Assembly (NCBI GenBank): GCA_964020155.1
Contig: OZ026569.1
Location: 4,218,612-4,282,611, forward strand
Direction of reading: 5' to 3'
Origin: Chondrilla cf. caribensis
Lineage: Eukaryota; Porifera; Demospongiae; Chondrillida; Chondrillidae
DNA length: 64,000 nt
The notes under the pieces are model-generated. The model was given only the letters and a program-made list of their open reading frames with translations, did no database searches and was not told where the DNA came from. The position numbers were made by a program, and so were the translations under genes. The stretch's first letter is position 1. Each line of letters starts with the position of its first letter. Shown here piece after piece: positions 34,367 to 48,303 of the stretch.

Positions 34367-35596
34367 CTAGGACATACATGGTTGTTCTAAAAACGTAGAG
34401 GTATGGATGGAATCAAGTCTCTCGAGACAGGCTGGACCTCCTAGCTCTCTGTAGTCAGAGACCTTCAGCATCCAATCATTGCAGAGCTTTGTTTGATCAG
34501 CCACTTGTCCACCAAACCAGGAATAAAGTTCTGGACTATCTGGGAGGAAGACCTCCACTGGGTATTCCTCCGGGGCTAAGCGTCTAACTTCTTCAAACAC
34601 ACGCTTCTTGAAATTCTTGAAACGAGAAGTGCCTCCTATCAAAACAATGTTTGAAAAGAGTTGTGGGTGCATTTCTGTGGGCGTGGCTGCAATGGAATGG
34701 CAAATAGCCTCAGGGATGCCCATCTGGCTGATCCCGATGTCCGACGGATGGAAGAGGATCTCTGGTACTGATATTCTCTCGTTAGCAAGATGTAGGCATT
34801 GCTCATCAGCATTGTCTTTCCCTTTTGTACCCTGCTCACTTCTTTGCTTCACGAATCCTCTTCTGAAGGTGCTGTAATCAGGCAGGATATACTCCACAGC
34901 AATGGGGTTACTGGGTCCTCTTATTTTAGCCTTCTTCATATCCTCATTAAAGTCCATTGATACATAGCACACATCCTCTTTGACTTGGTTCATCACATAC
35001 GCTTCGTCCAGCACCTGGAGCTGGCGATACGATACAATCTCTTTCAAGTAGTTGGTCAAGATCTTGCCTCCGACATCAATCCGCTTGATCCCTTCCATTA
35101 TCATTCTGTTTTGGTGAAATGGAGTGATGTGAGTGAATGAGTATCCCACATCAACAACTAGGCAGCAGGGTGTGGCCTTGTGCGTTGAGGTGTAGTTGTA
35201 GGATGAGAGCACAGGGGCTGGAGTGATTGTTAAAGATTTAAAATTGTACTCTTCCAAAAATACTTCTAAGTGAGATTCTCTAACAGAGGGGAAATTGAAC
35301 AAAGGTTCGGTCAGCATGAGGTCTGTTGAAGTGTAATCCACGTTGCACATGTTGGACCCGAAGGCAAGGTCCCATATTTGCCTCTGAATGTCCCAGTTCA
35401 CCAGATAGCCCTTCTGGAAAGGAACGACGTAAAATAATCCAGAAAGATCCTTGCAATCCTCAATTTCAGACCCGACAAATATTCTTCTTCTCTCTGACTT
35501 AGATTTGAACACTGCATTGGGTATCAAACGTGGACATTGGTCTCCGGAATACCCTACTTTCAAACTGTACGAGCCATTATCCAATATGAGCGCCAT
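34367..35596 (-). CDS. ACTR6: Actin-related protein 6 (SRCAP/SWR1 subunit)
   Basis: A single exon codes for 409 residues. The start at 35596 gives MALILDNGSYSLKVGYSG. Actin-fold motifs present are the phosphate loop LDNGSYSLKVG, GLFYVVPFQKGYLVNWD, VDVGYSFTHI, KIDVGGK-like RIDVGGKILTNYLKEIVSYR, VKEDVCYVS and VLIGGTSRFKNF. The ARP6-specific GLFY..PFQKGYLVNWD block separates it from actin and other ARPs. ARP6 is a subunit of the SRCAP/SWR1 complex that loads histone H2A.Z. It is intronless and lies only 75 bp upstream of the longest TAF6 frame and 99 bp downstream of the POLR1B stop. Confidence 0.96.
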   Translation of the reverse strand: MALILDNGSYSLKVGYSGDQCPRLIPNAVFKSKSERRRIFVGSEIEDCKDLSGLFYVVPFQKGYLVNWDIQRQIWDLAFGSNMCNVDYTSTDLMLTEPLFNFPSVRESHLEVFLEEYNFKSLTITPAPVLSSYNYTSTHKATPCCLVVDVGYSFTHITPFHQNRMIMEGIKRIDVGGKILTNYLKEIVSYRQLQVLDEAYVMNQVKEDVCYVSMDFNEDMKKAKIRGPSNPIAVEYILPDYSTFRRGFVKQRSEQGTKGKDNADEQCLHLANERISVPEILFHPSDIGISQMGIPEAICHSIAATPTEMHPQLFSNIVLIGGTSRFKNFKKRVFEEVRRLAPEEYPVEVFLPDSPELYSWFGGQVADQTKLCNDWMLKVSDYRELGGPACLERLDSIHTSTFLEQPCMS

Positions 35597-35611
35597 TTTA
35601 TTATTGCACAA

Positions 35612-35626
35612 TGAGTCATTACGTCA
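35612..35626. promoter_or_regulatory. Adjacent AP-1-like and CRE-like sites before ACTR6
   Basis: TGAGTCA (35612-35618) is followed directly by TTACGTCA (35619-35626), 16-30 bp upstream of the ACTR6 ATG. Confidence 0.4.
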
Positions 35627-35695
35627 TTACAAAGTGACACGAACGTCAAATTTTTGATTACTGCACCATGAATTAAAAGTAATCAGAAGTCAAAA

Positions 35696-35934
35696 TCACT
35701 TTACCCCGATCTTGACTCTGATGTTCATGGCTGCCAGTTCTGCTACCATGTACCTGAACACATAGGGGACTGATATCAGCTCCACTTGACCTCTGTCCTC
35801 ACACATCAGACACTTCCACTTTCTCTTGACATGAGAGAGTGCAGAGTCCTTTGATACCGGTCTCTCCAGCACTGGAGACACTATACTACCACATGTTATA
35901 CAGATATGACACTGTAGGGAGGAGGGGGAAGTGT

Positions 35935-36032
<98 letters not shown>

Positions 36033-37642
36033 AGGTGCACAAAATAAGTCTAACATCTGATCGATCGGAGCAATTCAGCAATCTGTCCTGTAGCAAGAAT
36101 GCTGCTCCATGTGCAATGAGAGAATCTCGCTCCATCTCCCCAAACCTGATACCACCTGCTCTCTTCCTCCCCTTCATATGGCAAGACAGACCAAATCAGT
36201 TACTCTAGGTAATCTCCAACTGTTGGCAGTACTCACCTTCACAGGCTGGTGGGTGACAGCATCTATGGGACCTGTTGTACGAACCTTAACAGAGAACAAG
36301 AAATTCCATTGTAGATTTAGGGATTGAGACACACCCCTTGACACACCCCTTGAAACACTCAACACACCCCTGTTGACACACCCCTTGACACACCCTTGAA
36401 ACACTTGACACACCCTTTGACACACTTTTGACACACCCCGCTTGACACATCCCTTGACACACCCTTGAACACACCTGATATTTATCCGACACCATGTGAC
36501 GAAGTCTTTGGTAGTAAATATTTCCAACAAAAATGTCTGCTTCTAACTCCTGTCCGTTAACTCCACTGTAGACACGTTCATTACCATAATAATTGTACCC
36601 AGCTAAACAGAGAATAACACGTACATATGTGCGTTCTATAAAGAAACACACTACGAAAGTCATTTTCTGACCTTTTGCCAATAGCTCAGCAAAGTGGTTC
36701 ACTGCTGGTTGTTCCTCGGAGAAAGTGAAGGGAGTTGCATCATGGCAGACACCATGGAGGCAGGCAGATTTACCTGCCATTGCTTCTACCATCATACCTA
36801 TAGGGTGGATCAAAATGTGTAGGGCAGATCAAAAGGTGTAGGGCAGATCAAAAGGTGTAGGGCGGATCACAAGGTGTAGGGCAGATCAAAAGGTGTAGGG
36901 CTGATCAAAAGGTGTAGGGCAGATCAAAAGGTGTAGGGCTGATCAAAAGGTGTAGGGCGGATCACAAGGAGTAGGGCGGATCACAAGGTATAGGGCGGAT
37001 CACAGTGTGTAGGGTGGATCAAAAGGTGTAGGGCTGATCAAAAGGTGTAGGGCAGATTACAAGGCGTAGGGCAGATCACAAGGTGTAGGGCAGATCACAA
37101 GGCGTAGGGCAGATCAGACGACCTACAGCTATAATCACTCACCAATGGTCATTCTTGACGGAAACCCATGAGGGTTGAACAGGATATCAGGAATGAGGCC
37201 TGACTCTGTGAATGGCATGTCAACCGCTGGCCATCGCTGGCTGCAGATGCCTTTCTGACCTGCTCTGCTGGCAAATTTGTCTCCTATTATTGGGTTACGC
37301 TGTGGAGAAAGTACAGGAAATGACAACATAGTGCTGGAGGGAGTCATGTGAAGTCATGTGATCATAGTCACATGACCATCACACACCACAATTCTCAGCT
37401 TGATGTAGACCCTCTGTAGTACTTCCTGTCCAGAGTCACTTCCTAGCAAAGTCACCTTGTCCACGTAACCTGGCTCTAGACTCCTGTACCGCTGTACCTT
37501 GACCTGGCCAGACGTCAGGTCAATGTAGCTGTGTTGGAATGCATTGAACACATTTATATGTGTGTGTGAGTGCATGCTAAATATACATATGCATTTCTCT
37601 ACATTATGCATGTGTCAGTGTGTTGTGTGAGTATTATGTGTG

Positions 37643-37724
<82 letters not shown>

Positions 37725-37737
37725 ATGTGTGTGTGTG

Positions 37738-37795
<58 letters not shown>

Positions 37796-40700
37796 CGCAT
37801 GTGTGTGTGTGTGGGGGTGTGTGTGTGTGTGTGTGCGTGTGTGTGTGTTACATTCTTGGAGGATAATGGTCCACACCTGTAATAAGGGTCTCCTTCTATC
37901 AGGAGAACTCCAATGCGGGGCAACCCGTCAATATCCAGCTTTGCCAGGACATCGGTGTCTCTGGGGTCCACACCTGAGGTGTGCATGTGTTGCTAATAGC
38001 AACCAGGGTTATACTTCAGTTGATCACACTCACCAAACTGGTATAGGGGTTTCCCTCGGTCATTCCCCTTACTCATCAAATCAATTAGCTAAAAAATATA
38101 ATTTCATAGTAGCAAACACATCAGTCCACTGACAATACACACTCATGCAAATGACCACATCCAAACAGGCTAGTAACTATATCCAAACAGGCTAGTATCC
38201 AAACAGGCTAGTAACCACATTCGAAAACCTGTTAATCACACTCACCCCCACACCATACCCCCACACCAGACCCCCACACCAGACCCCCCACACCATACCC
38301 CCACACCAGACCCCCACACCAGACCCCCACACCAGACCCCACACCATATTCCACACACCTGATCACACCTACACCAGACCACACCCACTTACTTCACACT
38401 TGTAAATATTTCCATGAGCAAATCCTCTTTCTACGGAAGCTTTACTGAGTATCATAGCATCCTCCATGTCATAGCCCTAGGCAGTGAGTGGGTGTGTGAG
38501 TGAGTGAGTGGGTGAGTGAGTGAGTGGGTGAGTGAGTGAGTGAGTGAGTGGGTGAGTGAGTGAGTGGGTGAGTGAGTGAGTGGGTGAGTGGGTAAGTGAG
38601 TGAGTGAGTGGGTGAGTGAGTGATTGAGTGATTGAGTGAGTGAGTGAGTGATTGAGTGATTGAGTGAGTGGGTGAGTGATTGAGTGGGTGAGTGAGTGAA
38701 CGTGTGAGTGAGTGAGTGAGTGAGTGAGTGAGCGGGTAAGTGAGTGAGTGAGTGAGTGGGTGAGTGAGTGAGTGGGTGGGTGAGTGAGTGAGTGAGTGAG
38801 TGGGTGAGTGAGTGAGTGAGTGGGTGAGTGAGTGTGTGAGTGAATGAGTGGATGAGTGAGTGAGTGAGTTAGTGTGTGAGTGAGTGAGTGCTATGTGACA
38901 TAAGAAGTCAGTTAGTCGGTGGCACTGAAGTGAGTGGATGGAACCATGCAATCAGGACACATTCCATTTGGTGTGCACACAAGTTACGATGGGTGCTGTA
39001 CATACTGTGTAAGAAATGACTGCTACAATAGCATTGGTGCCTAGTGGGAACTCATCCACTCCAAGCAGATCGTGAGCATAGGGACGCACAATGGGGGACT
39101 GGGGGGTCTGTGGGGGGAGGTCAACAGGTTAGGGTGATGAGAGTGACCTTTAACCTCTGACCTCTAACCTGTAATCTGTACAGTTTGTTGTCCATTCTGT
39201 ATGGAATACATAGGGAGGGAGTTCCCATAGTTTGTTTCCCCATCTAAGGGGGTGTGACCAAGAGTAACTAGTAACTACATACAAAGAGAACCAGGTATTC
39301 TGCAGTGACTCAACCTGACACTGGTACATGTTCCGAGGACTCTGGTTCAAGTCGGAGAACGGAGTCAGACTGGCAATGGCGCTCAACATGCTACCCTTGT
39401 GGAGCTCAAGGTGAGTAGTTTCCTAAGAGTATACAAGAACAGTATAACTTAGTAAAACACCGGCCAATCACAGCCAACTGCTCACTCCTGGGTACACCTC
39501 GGCTGGGTCTACAGCAATGTCCATGTACACCTGCTCGAAGGACCCAATGAGCTCGGTTGTCCCAGTTGAGAGGTTGCGGACAGGACGTAGCATTCTAGCT
39601 GGAGTTGTGAACAAGAACAGGCCCGGGAACTGCCCACCTTTAACGAAAGGGACATACCCAATTTCTAGAGTTGGTGGAACCTGTACAGAACACAGCAAGG
39701 ACTGAAACAGGATGTGAAAGAGATATGTTGTCACAAGAGGAACTGGTACTGCTTCACCTTTTCCATTCCTTTAGTCTTCAATAATCTTAGTTGTTTCACT
39801 ATGGCAACCATGGTCTCATGACTGGCCGTCCCCACCACCTGCCCATCAAGTAATATTCGAACAGGTGCGGATGAGGAGCCATTATTCTGCTGGACTGTGA
39901 CATCATATGATGTCATCCCAAGTGAAAACAGGACATTAATGAGATTACTACTATCGGCTTGATAAGTGACCACCTGGGGAACAGAAGGTGACAAGCATGC
40001 ATGCATTCTCACCCCCCTCCCACACACACAGCCAACAAGATCAATGTGCTGCATTGGCCCAGGTCACTCACTCTACACAAAGCGGCCAGATGGTTCAATA
40101 GACCACACGGAGCCCCGTCTGGAGTGTGTACAGGACAGAGGAAGCCCCAGGCCTCTGGGAGAAGCTTCCTGACGGAGGTGGTCCTCATTTGACTGAAGAA
40201 GGCCCCACGATGCACACATCGAAAGTGAGACAAGTAACGATAAAAGTTGAGTTTATCGGCCACAACTGTGAATCCTGATTGCTGGCAAGACAAGAGACTA
40301 CTGAAATGGTTGCCATGACAACTGATTGGTTTGAATAACTCACCTGTTGCAAATTCAGTCCGGACCGTGACTTGAGGTTCCCCGTTGCTAGGAGATACTC
40401 CATCTGCTTCCCGACATCAGGCATTGAGTTCATAACTTTGTTCACAATGTTAGCTGCAACACAAGAAAGAAGGTGGGAGGGGCGTTGGACCTGCAACTTA
40501 CATTGGTGACACACCCAACAATGGAGGTAGCCTACATTGGTGACACACTCAACAGTGGAGGTAGCCTACATCGGTGACACACCCAACAGTGGAGGTAGCC
40601 TACGCCGGTGACACACCCAACAGTGGAGGTGGCCTACGCCGGTGACACACCCACAGTGGAGGTAGATACATTATTGAACATATTATTATGTTACAGAGTC

Positions 40701-43517
40701 TGCAGTGGGTAGTGGGTACTCCACTGGTGGACTGACCATTGGTTCCAGTGAACTTGTCTGGGGAAAGCCTTGCTTGCCTCTCCAGTTCGTAGCGGATGGA
40801 TCTCAAATATCCTTCAATCTTCTCCTTGAGCACCATTAGGTAGAGATGACCTCCTAACAGGACCTCCTGGTTCATGGGGGAGTCGGCTGAATCAGGTCCA
40901 CACCTCCCAGAGACCAGAGCAAAGAGCTTCTGAATCATGAACCTACAATCGAACGCAGTCCAACACATTACACAGTGGTAGGGACCTTGTGACCAAAAGG
41001 TGTGATGTCTCATCAGCCACAAAAACACCCTATGGTCCATACGATACATATAAAAATATATATATACTTTTGTATGTACTTTTGTATGTACATTCCAATG
41101 GAGATGATCTATAGGTGATCTATAGACCTCTTGGTGACTACCCAGGGAATTTCACATTTTGTTGCTGGTTACCAGGGGCTGTACAGTGACTATATCAAAC
41201 TTATCAACACAATTTCTAAAGCATGAACACCATCCTGAGTGTGCTATGGGCCTCGTGGTGACCAACTAAAAATGTCAAATTTTATTGCAAATCACCACAG
41301 CCTCTCCAGTGTCCATGTGATGCATCATAGCATTGATATCGCAATATGTGCAACCTCCTGGAGGTGCTATATCGATACATTTTACGCATTATCACTGGTC
41401 ATCACACCTTCCCTAGTGTCCATACTATACAAAAAATAATACATAGTAACTATTATGCATTGTCTGAACACTCCAGTAATAACCCTTCCCACTGTCAAGC
41501 TATGGAGATGGGAAAGGTTTCATAAGTTACCTCACGTCCACAGCTACGTTGGGTAACAATATCAGGTTGACACGCCCCCTCTCCCATGAGCTATGCAAGA
41601 AGGTGCTTAGCGTTTTCTCTCCTATACCTTCCCATACATTGAAAAACCTCCGAATGTAGCTAGGGTGGATGGCCACATACGGAAATGGGAATTGTTTCAT
41701 AAGTTACCTCACGTCCACAGCTACGTTGGGTAACAATATCAGGTTGACACGCCCCCTCTCCCATGAGCTATGCAAGAAGGTGCTTAGCGTTTTCTCTCCT
41801 ATACCCTCCCATACATTGAAAAACCTCCAAATGTAACTAGGGTAGACGGCCACATATGGAGATGGGAATTGTTTCATGAGTTACCTCACGTCCACAGCTA
41901 TGTCGGATAACAATATCAGGTTGACACGCCCCCTCTCCCATGAGCTATGCAAGAAGGTGCTTAGCGTTTTCTCTCCTATACCCTCCCATACATTGAAAAA
42001 CCTCCAAATGTAACTAGGATGGACGGCCACATACGGAGATGGGAATTGTTTCATAAGTTACCTCACGTCCACAGCTACGTTGGGTAACAATATCAGGTTG
42101 ACACGCCCCCTCTCCCATGAGCTATGCAAGAAGGTGCTTAGCGTTTTCTCTCCTATATCCTCCCATACATTGAAAAACCTCCGAATGTAACTAGGATGGA
42201 CGCCCACATACGGAGATGGGAATTGTTTCATAAGTTACCTCACGTCCACAGCTACGTTGGGTAACAATATCAGGTTGACACGCCCCCTCTCCCATGAGCT
42301 ATGCAAGAAGGTGCTTAGCGTTTTTTCTCCTATACCCTCCCATACATTGAAAAACCTCTGAATGTAACTAGGGTAGACGCCCACATACGGAAATGGGAAT
42401 TGTTTCATAAGTTACCTCACGTCCACAGCTATGTCGGATAACAATATCAGGTTGACACGCCCCCTCTCCCACGAGCTATGCAAGAAGGTGCTTAGCGTTT
42501 TTTCTCCTATACCCTCCCATACATTGAAAAACCTCCGAATGTAGCTAGGATGGACGCCCACATACGGAGATGGGAATTGGTTTATAAGTTACCTCACATC
42601 CACAGCCACATTGGGTAACAATATCAGGTTGACACGCCCCCTCTCCCATGAGCTATGCAAGAAGGTGCTTAGCGTTTTTTCTCCTATACCCTCCCATACA
42701 TTGAAAAACCTCCGAATGTAAGTAGGATGGACGGCCACATACGGAAATGGGAATTGTTTCATAAGTTACCTCACGTCCACAGCTACGTTGGGTAACAATA
42801 TCAGGTTGACACACACCCTCTCCCACGAGCTATGCAAGAAGGTGCTTAGCGTTTTCTCTCCTATACCCTTCCATACATTGAAAAACCTCCAAATGTAACT
42901 AGGGTAGACGGCCACATATGGAGATGGGAATTGTTTCATGAGTTACCTCACGTACACAGCTATGTCGGATAACAATATCAGGTTGACACGCCCCCTCTCC
43001 CACAAGCTATGCAAGAAGGTGCTTAGCGTTTTTTCTCCTATACCCTCCCATACATTGAAAATCCTCCGCTATGACTATACGTATTTCATAATAACTGGCC
43101 AGGTGATCCTACATTCTGTCTCTGTTTGGGGGGAGTGGTCCTATGACCAGGAATTGGACACCATAGTACCACGGACACTACTGAGCACAATTGACCCGGT
43201 CACAGTTACCAGCATGTAACAGTACACAGTCCACCACACAATGAACAGCTTAGCTTACACCAGAAGGTTGAATTTGTCTATGTTCTTCGATAGATGGACG
43301 CAAACCAATTCTCTGCAATCAAAATTGTAATGAAGATAGTTCATTTTTGATGTCCAGTCTAGATTAGTGGTTACTTTAGGATATGTCTGGCAACATCTTC
43401 ATCTCCGACTGATTCTGGCAGTTCGGCCTTCAGTCGAAATCTTTCTCCTTCAAAGAGGAACAAACCAAAATAGCACTGAATATCACATGACTGTCACATG
43501 ATCCAGCAGTCCTTCAA

Positions 43518-43587
<70 letters not shown>

Positions 43588-43654
43588 CACACACACGCAC
43601 ACACACACACGCACACACACACGCACGCACACACACACACACACACACACACCT

Positions 43655-43692
<38 letters not shown>

Positions 43693-45345
43693 GCACGCAC
43701 ACACACACATACCTATATACTTGAGAATCTTCTTGTGGTCAGTCAATCCCTCCATCATCAAGTTGGTGAGCATACCTTCCATGCAGCCCTTCATCATAGT
43801 GTCCTTCTCTTCACCACGCATGACAGCCATAAATATCTTCACATCTGATATATCAACCAGAGCCTGTGGAGAAGTAGGGGCCATATGGGATGCATGCCTA
43901 TCACATGACCATCACATGACCATGGAGCACACGTGGATAACAAGGTATATGGTCCACATGGATGATCACCCACTAACCAAATCTAGTTTGTAGGTGTTCC
44001 CTAGTGTCCAAATCTAGTAAGTGTCCCCTAGTGTCCAAATCTAGTAGGTGTCCCCTAGTGTACAAATCTAGTAAGTGTCCCCTAGTGTCCAAATCTAGTA
44101 GGTGTCCCCTAGTGTACAAATCTAGTAGGTGTCCCCTAGTGTCCAAATCTAGTAGGTGTCCCCTAGTGTACAAATCTAGTAGGTGTCCCCTAGTGTACAA
44201 ATCTAGTAGGTGTCCCCTAGTGTACAAATCTAGTAAGTGTCCCCTAGTGTACAAATCTAGTAGGTGTCCCCTAGTGTACAAATCTAGTAAGTGTCCCCTA
44301 GTGTCCAAATCTAGTAGGTGTCCCCTAGTGTACAAATCTAGTAGGTGTCCCCTAGTGTACAAATCTAGTAGGTGTCCCCTAGTGTATAAATCTAGTAGGT
44401 GTCCCCTAGTGTACAAATCTAGTAGGTGTCCCCTAGTGTAAAAATCTAGTAGGTGTCCCCTAGTGTACAAATCTAGTAGGTGTCCCCTAGTGTCCAAATC
44501 TAGTAGGTGTCCCCTAGTGTACAAATCTAGCAGGTGTCCCAATCCAACCATTTGGTTGGTTATCATGCCTGGTTACACATGGTCCAGCACACCCCACTGG
44601 CCCACCTTGAGCACCATCACCACTGGTACAAAGTACTGCTCCTTGTTCCTAGCAAACATCAGGTGACAGGTGCCATCAGAGAAGTAGTGAAGTGTCATGT
44701 TCTGCAAGGATGGAACACTACTAGAGAGGAAGCACACACACATAGTACAAAGAGTAAAACCCTACTGATGCTGTCTGGTCCCGCCTTACACATCTAATAG
44801 TCACACCGAACTCAGTAAACAGAGGACCTTTCTGTTTCCAAGACTGACGGACAATGGCCATTGGCTGAAAAGACAGCAAATGTACAGATATCCAACAGCT
44901 ATAAACACTGCACAACATGTACACTACACACATACTATATATTTAATGGAATTAACACAGTAGAAGAGACCACTGACACAACAGAACTGCTACAGCAGTG
45001 AGATTGTCAACATACATAATTTCTTCTTGGCATGATCAACATTCGAATGATCTTCTCGTTGCCATTGACAATGAAGTACCCTCCCCATTCCTGGACCTCC
45101 TCATGGTGTTTGACCAATTCTTTCGGAGGCAGACCATGCAATCTACAGTGCTTTGACTGGATGAATGGTAAATGGTAATTCAGCTGGTGCAAAATTATTA
45201 ACAGTTCAACATCAACCAACCTTGACCATAATGGGAACCTGACCTACAACTTTAGTAATGTTACCACTGGATTTACCATCCAATTCCCACTTCAATGTTA
45301 GACTGAGTTTGGCCTTGTATGTTGTAGCTCTTTCCCTACACTGTG

Positions 45346-45419
<74 letters not shown>

Positions 45420-46101
45420 ATGTGTGTGTTGTATGTATGTTGTGGGTGTGGATGAATGGGTGGGTGGATGAAACAGCAACACTCAAACTATACAACCATT
45501 TTGCTACCATCTCCACTCAGACTAACTTCAGAAGGGAATATCTGAACAGACTTTGAGTAGACGTTCTTCTCATCCACTGTGGGGTAGCCGATGCTGCCCC
45601 CCTCCAGTGCCATCACCATTCTTTTGCCCTTGGGGTCTACCAGTTCTTGGGGACGGATGTCTTCAACAGCACACTGCAGACCGCCCTCCAGAACAAAGTT
45701 GAATGACTCCACATGATGGTGCACCAGGTCTTGCAGTGACTGCACAAGTGCGGATAGCGGAGTATAAACTGCTGGTACACCAAGGGTTAGCACTAGTCCG
45801 TCATTAGTCACACATCTTCAAGGAAAATGGAACCACAGGCCACAGGTTGGCCGAGAGTCCATGAACAGACATAGTTCATGGTGGAACAATATAATACATA
45901 TCCTGTTCAATTGTAAGTTGCAAACATTTTGCAGGACTCTTGGCTGCTGAAGAATTATGTATGCACCTACTGATAAGCTATCATACGCTAAAACACCTGC
46001 AACTGTGTTCCTGGTATGCTTCCAAATCTGTGCGTCAGGTTCTTTAAACTCGGTTGAGTTTGGTCTTCAGTTCGATCTCGAGTTTGGGATGGATCTGCCA
46101 T
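35696..46101 (-). CDS. POLR1B: RNA polymerase I second-largest subunit (RPA2)
   Basis: Twenty-seven minus-strand exons, from 46101-45997 (exon 1) to 35911-35696 (exon 27). The others are 45739-45527, 45340-45221, 45156-45016, 44864-44766, 44701-44606, 43863-43713, 43447-43375, 43312-43259, 40942-40737, 40453-40344, 40281-40072, 39973-39758, 39680-39486, 39422-39315, 39243-39169, 39107-39006, 38476-38393, 38088-38034, 37973-37877, 37528-37390, 37299-37143, 36797-36672, 36602-36475, 36284-36237 and 36171-36055. All join in phase: 1146 residues (human 1135). Conserved blocks include [75 protein letters not shown] and the zinc-finger tail CHICITCG...CLMC...[17 protein letters not shown]. It forms half of the Pol I active centre that makes rRNA. 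Introns are repeat-rich, including a 177-bp satellite. Confidence 0.98.
35933..36030. repeat. (GT)n microsatellite, sense (CA)n before POLR1B exon 27
   Basis: A long pure tract fills most of the intron and ends 21 bp before the 3' splice site. Confidence 0.97.
36330..36478. repeat. Degenerate CTTGACACACCC tandem repeat
   Basis: Irregular 10-13-bp units lie within POLR1B intron 24. Confidence 0.85.
36800..37118. repeat. About 20-bp tandem repeat, 15-16 copies
   Basis: The unit GGTGTAGGGCAGATCAAAA recurs in POLR1B intron 22. Confidence 0.93.
37640..37850. repeat. (GT)n tract interrupted by GCGCAT and GGG
   Basis: About 210 bp of nearly pure GT lie in POLR1B intron 20. Several overlapping open frames of Cys/Val or His/Thr are artefacts. 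Confidence 0.97.
38165..38375. repeat. CACCAGACCCCCA-type short repeats
   Basis: Tandem CAAACAGGCTAGTA units are followed by C-rich CACACCAGACCCC units, in POLR1B intron 18. Confidence 0.8.
38486..38895. repeat. (GAGT)n tetranucleotide tract
   Basis: About 410 bp of GAGT/GGGT units abut the 3' splice site of POLR1B exon 18 (sense CTCA). Confidence 0.96.
40495..40665. repeat. About 36-bp tandem repeat, 4-5 copies
   Basis: Units of CGGTGACACACCCAACAGTGGAGGTAGCCTA type lie in POLR1B intron 10. Confidence 0.9.
41505..43061. repeat. 177-bp satellite-like array, nine units with no indels
   Basis: CATAAGTTACCTCACGTCC (or a close variant) recurs at 41521, 41698, 41875, 42052, 42229, 42406, 42583, 42760 and 42937, exactly 177 bp apart each time. 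The array fills most of POLR1B intron 9 (40943-43258). On the minus strand each complete unit is open for 57 codons (for example 41700-41527), beginning MKQFP and ending VAVDVR-stop. One of eight complete copies has ATA in place of the ATG. The unit length is 59 codons. The last unit degenerates after about 43061. Confidence 0.97.
43519..43710. repeat. (CA)n tract, sense (GT)n at POLR1B exon 7 donor
   Basis: An interrupted CA tract ends 2-3 bp from the exon 7 splice donor on the minus strand, with GC interruptions. Confidence 0.96.
43983..44542. repeat. 27-bp minisatellite, about 20 copies
   Basis: The unit AATCTAGTAGGTGTCCCCTA + GTGTACA repeats in POLR1B intron 6. Because 27 is divisible by three, both strands read open; this is not coding evidence. 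Confidence 0.97.
45345..45419. repeat. (GT)n tract, sense (CA)n abutting the POLR1B exon 3 acceptor
   Basis: The sense-strand (CA)n merges with the ACAACACAG acceptor of exon 3. Confidence 0.97.
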
Positions 46102-46148
46102 GATAGCGAGAGCTAAATAGACGCCCCTATGCGTTTATTTGCACAAAA
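46102..46148. promoter_or_regulatory. 47-bp divergent promoter of POLR1B and CDK5
   Basis: Only 47 bp separate the two start codons. Both transcription starts must lie here or overlap the opposite gene. No CACGTG or TATA is seen. Confidence 0.65.

Positions 46149-48303
<2,155 letters not shown>

Noticed and set aside
38486..38895. CRISPR-like array
   Set aside because: No spacers between repeats. All tandem arrays in the window are contiguous mini- or microsatellites in animal introns.
38469..38951. 160-residue Leu/Thr/His/Ser frame on the minus strand
   Set aside because: Translation of a (GAGT)n tetranucleotide tract in a POLR1B intron.
42938..43219. 93-residue plus-strand frame at the end of the 177-bp array
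   Set aside because: It is antisense to the array unit and has no family similarity. The minus-strand frame shared by all units is the more regular signal.
43973..44566. Long open frames on both strands (repeated RGHLLDLYT or SSRCPLVYK)
   Set aside because: The frame is kept open only because the minisatellite unit is 27 bp, a multiple of three. It lies wholly inside a POLR1B intron.
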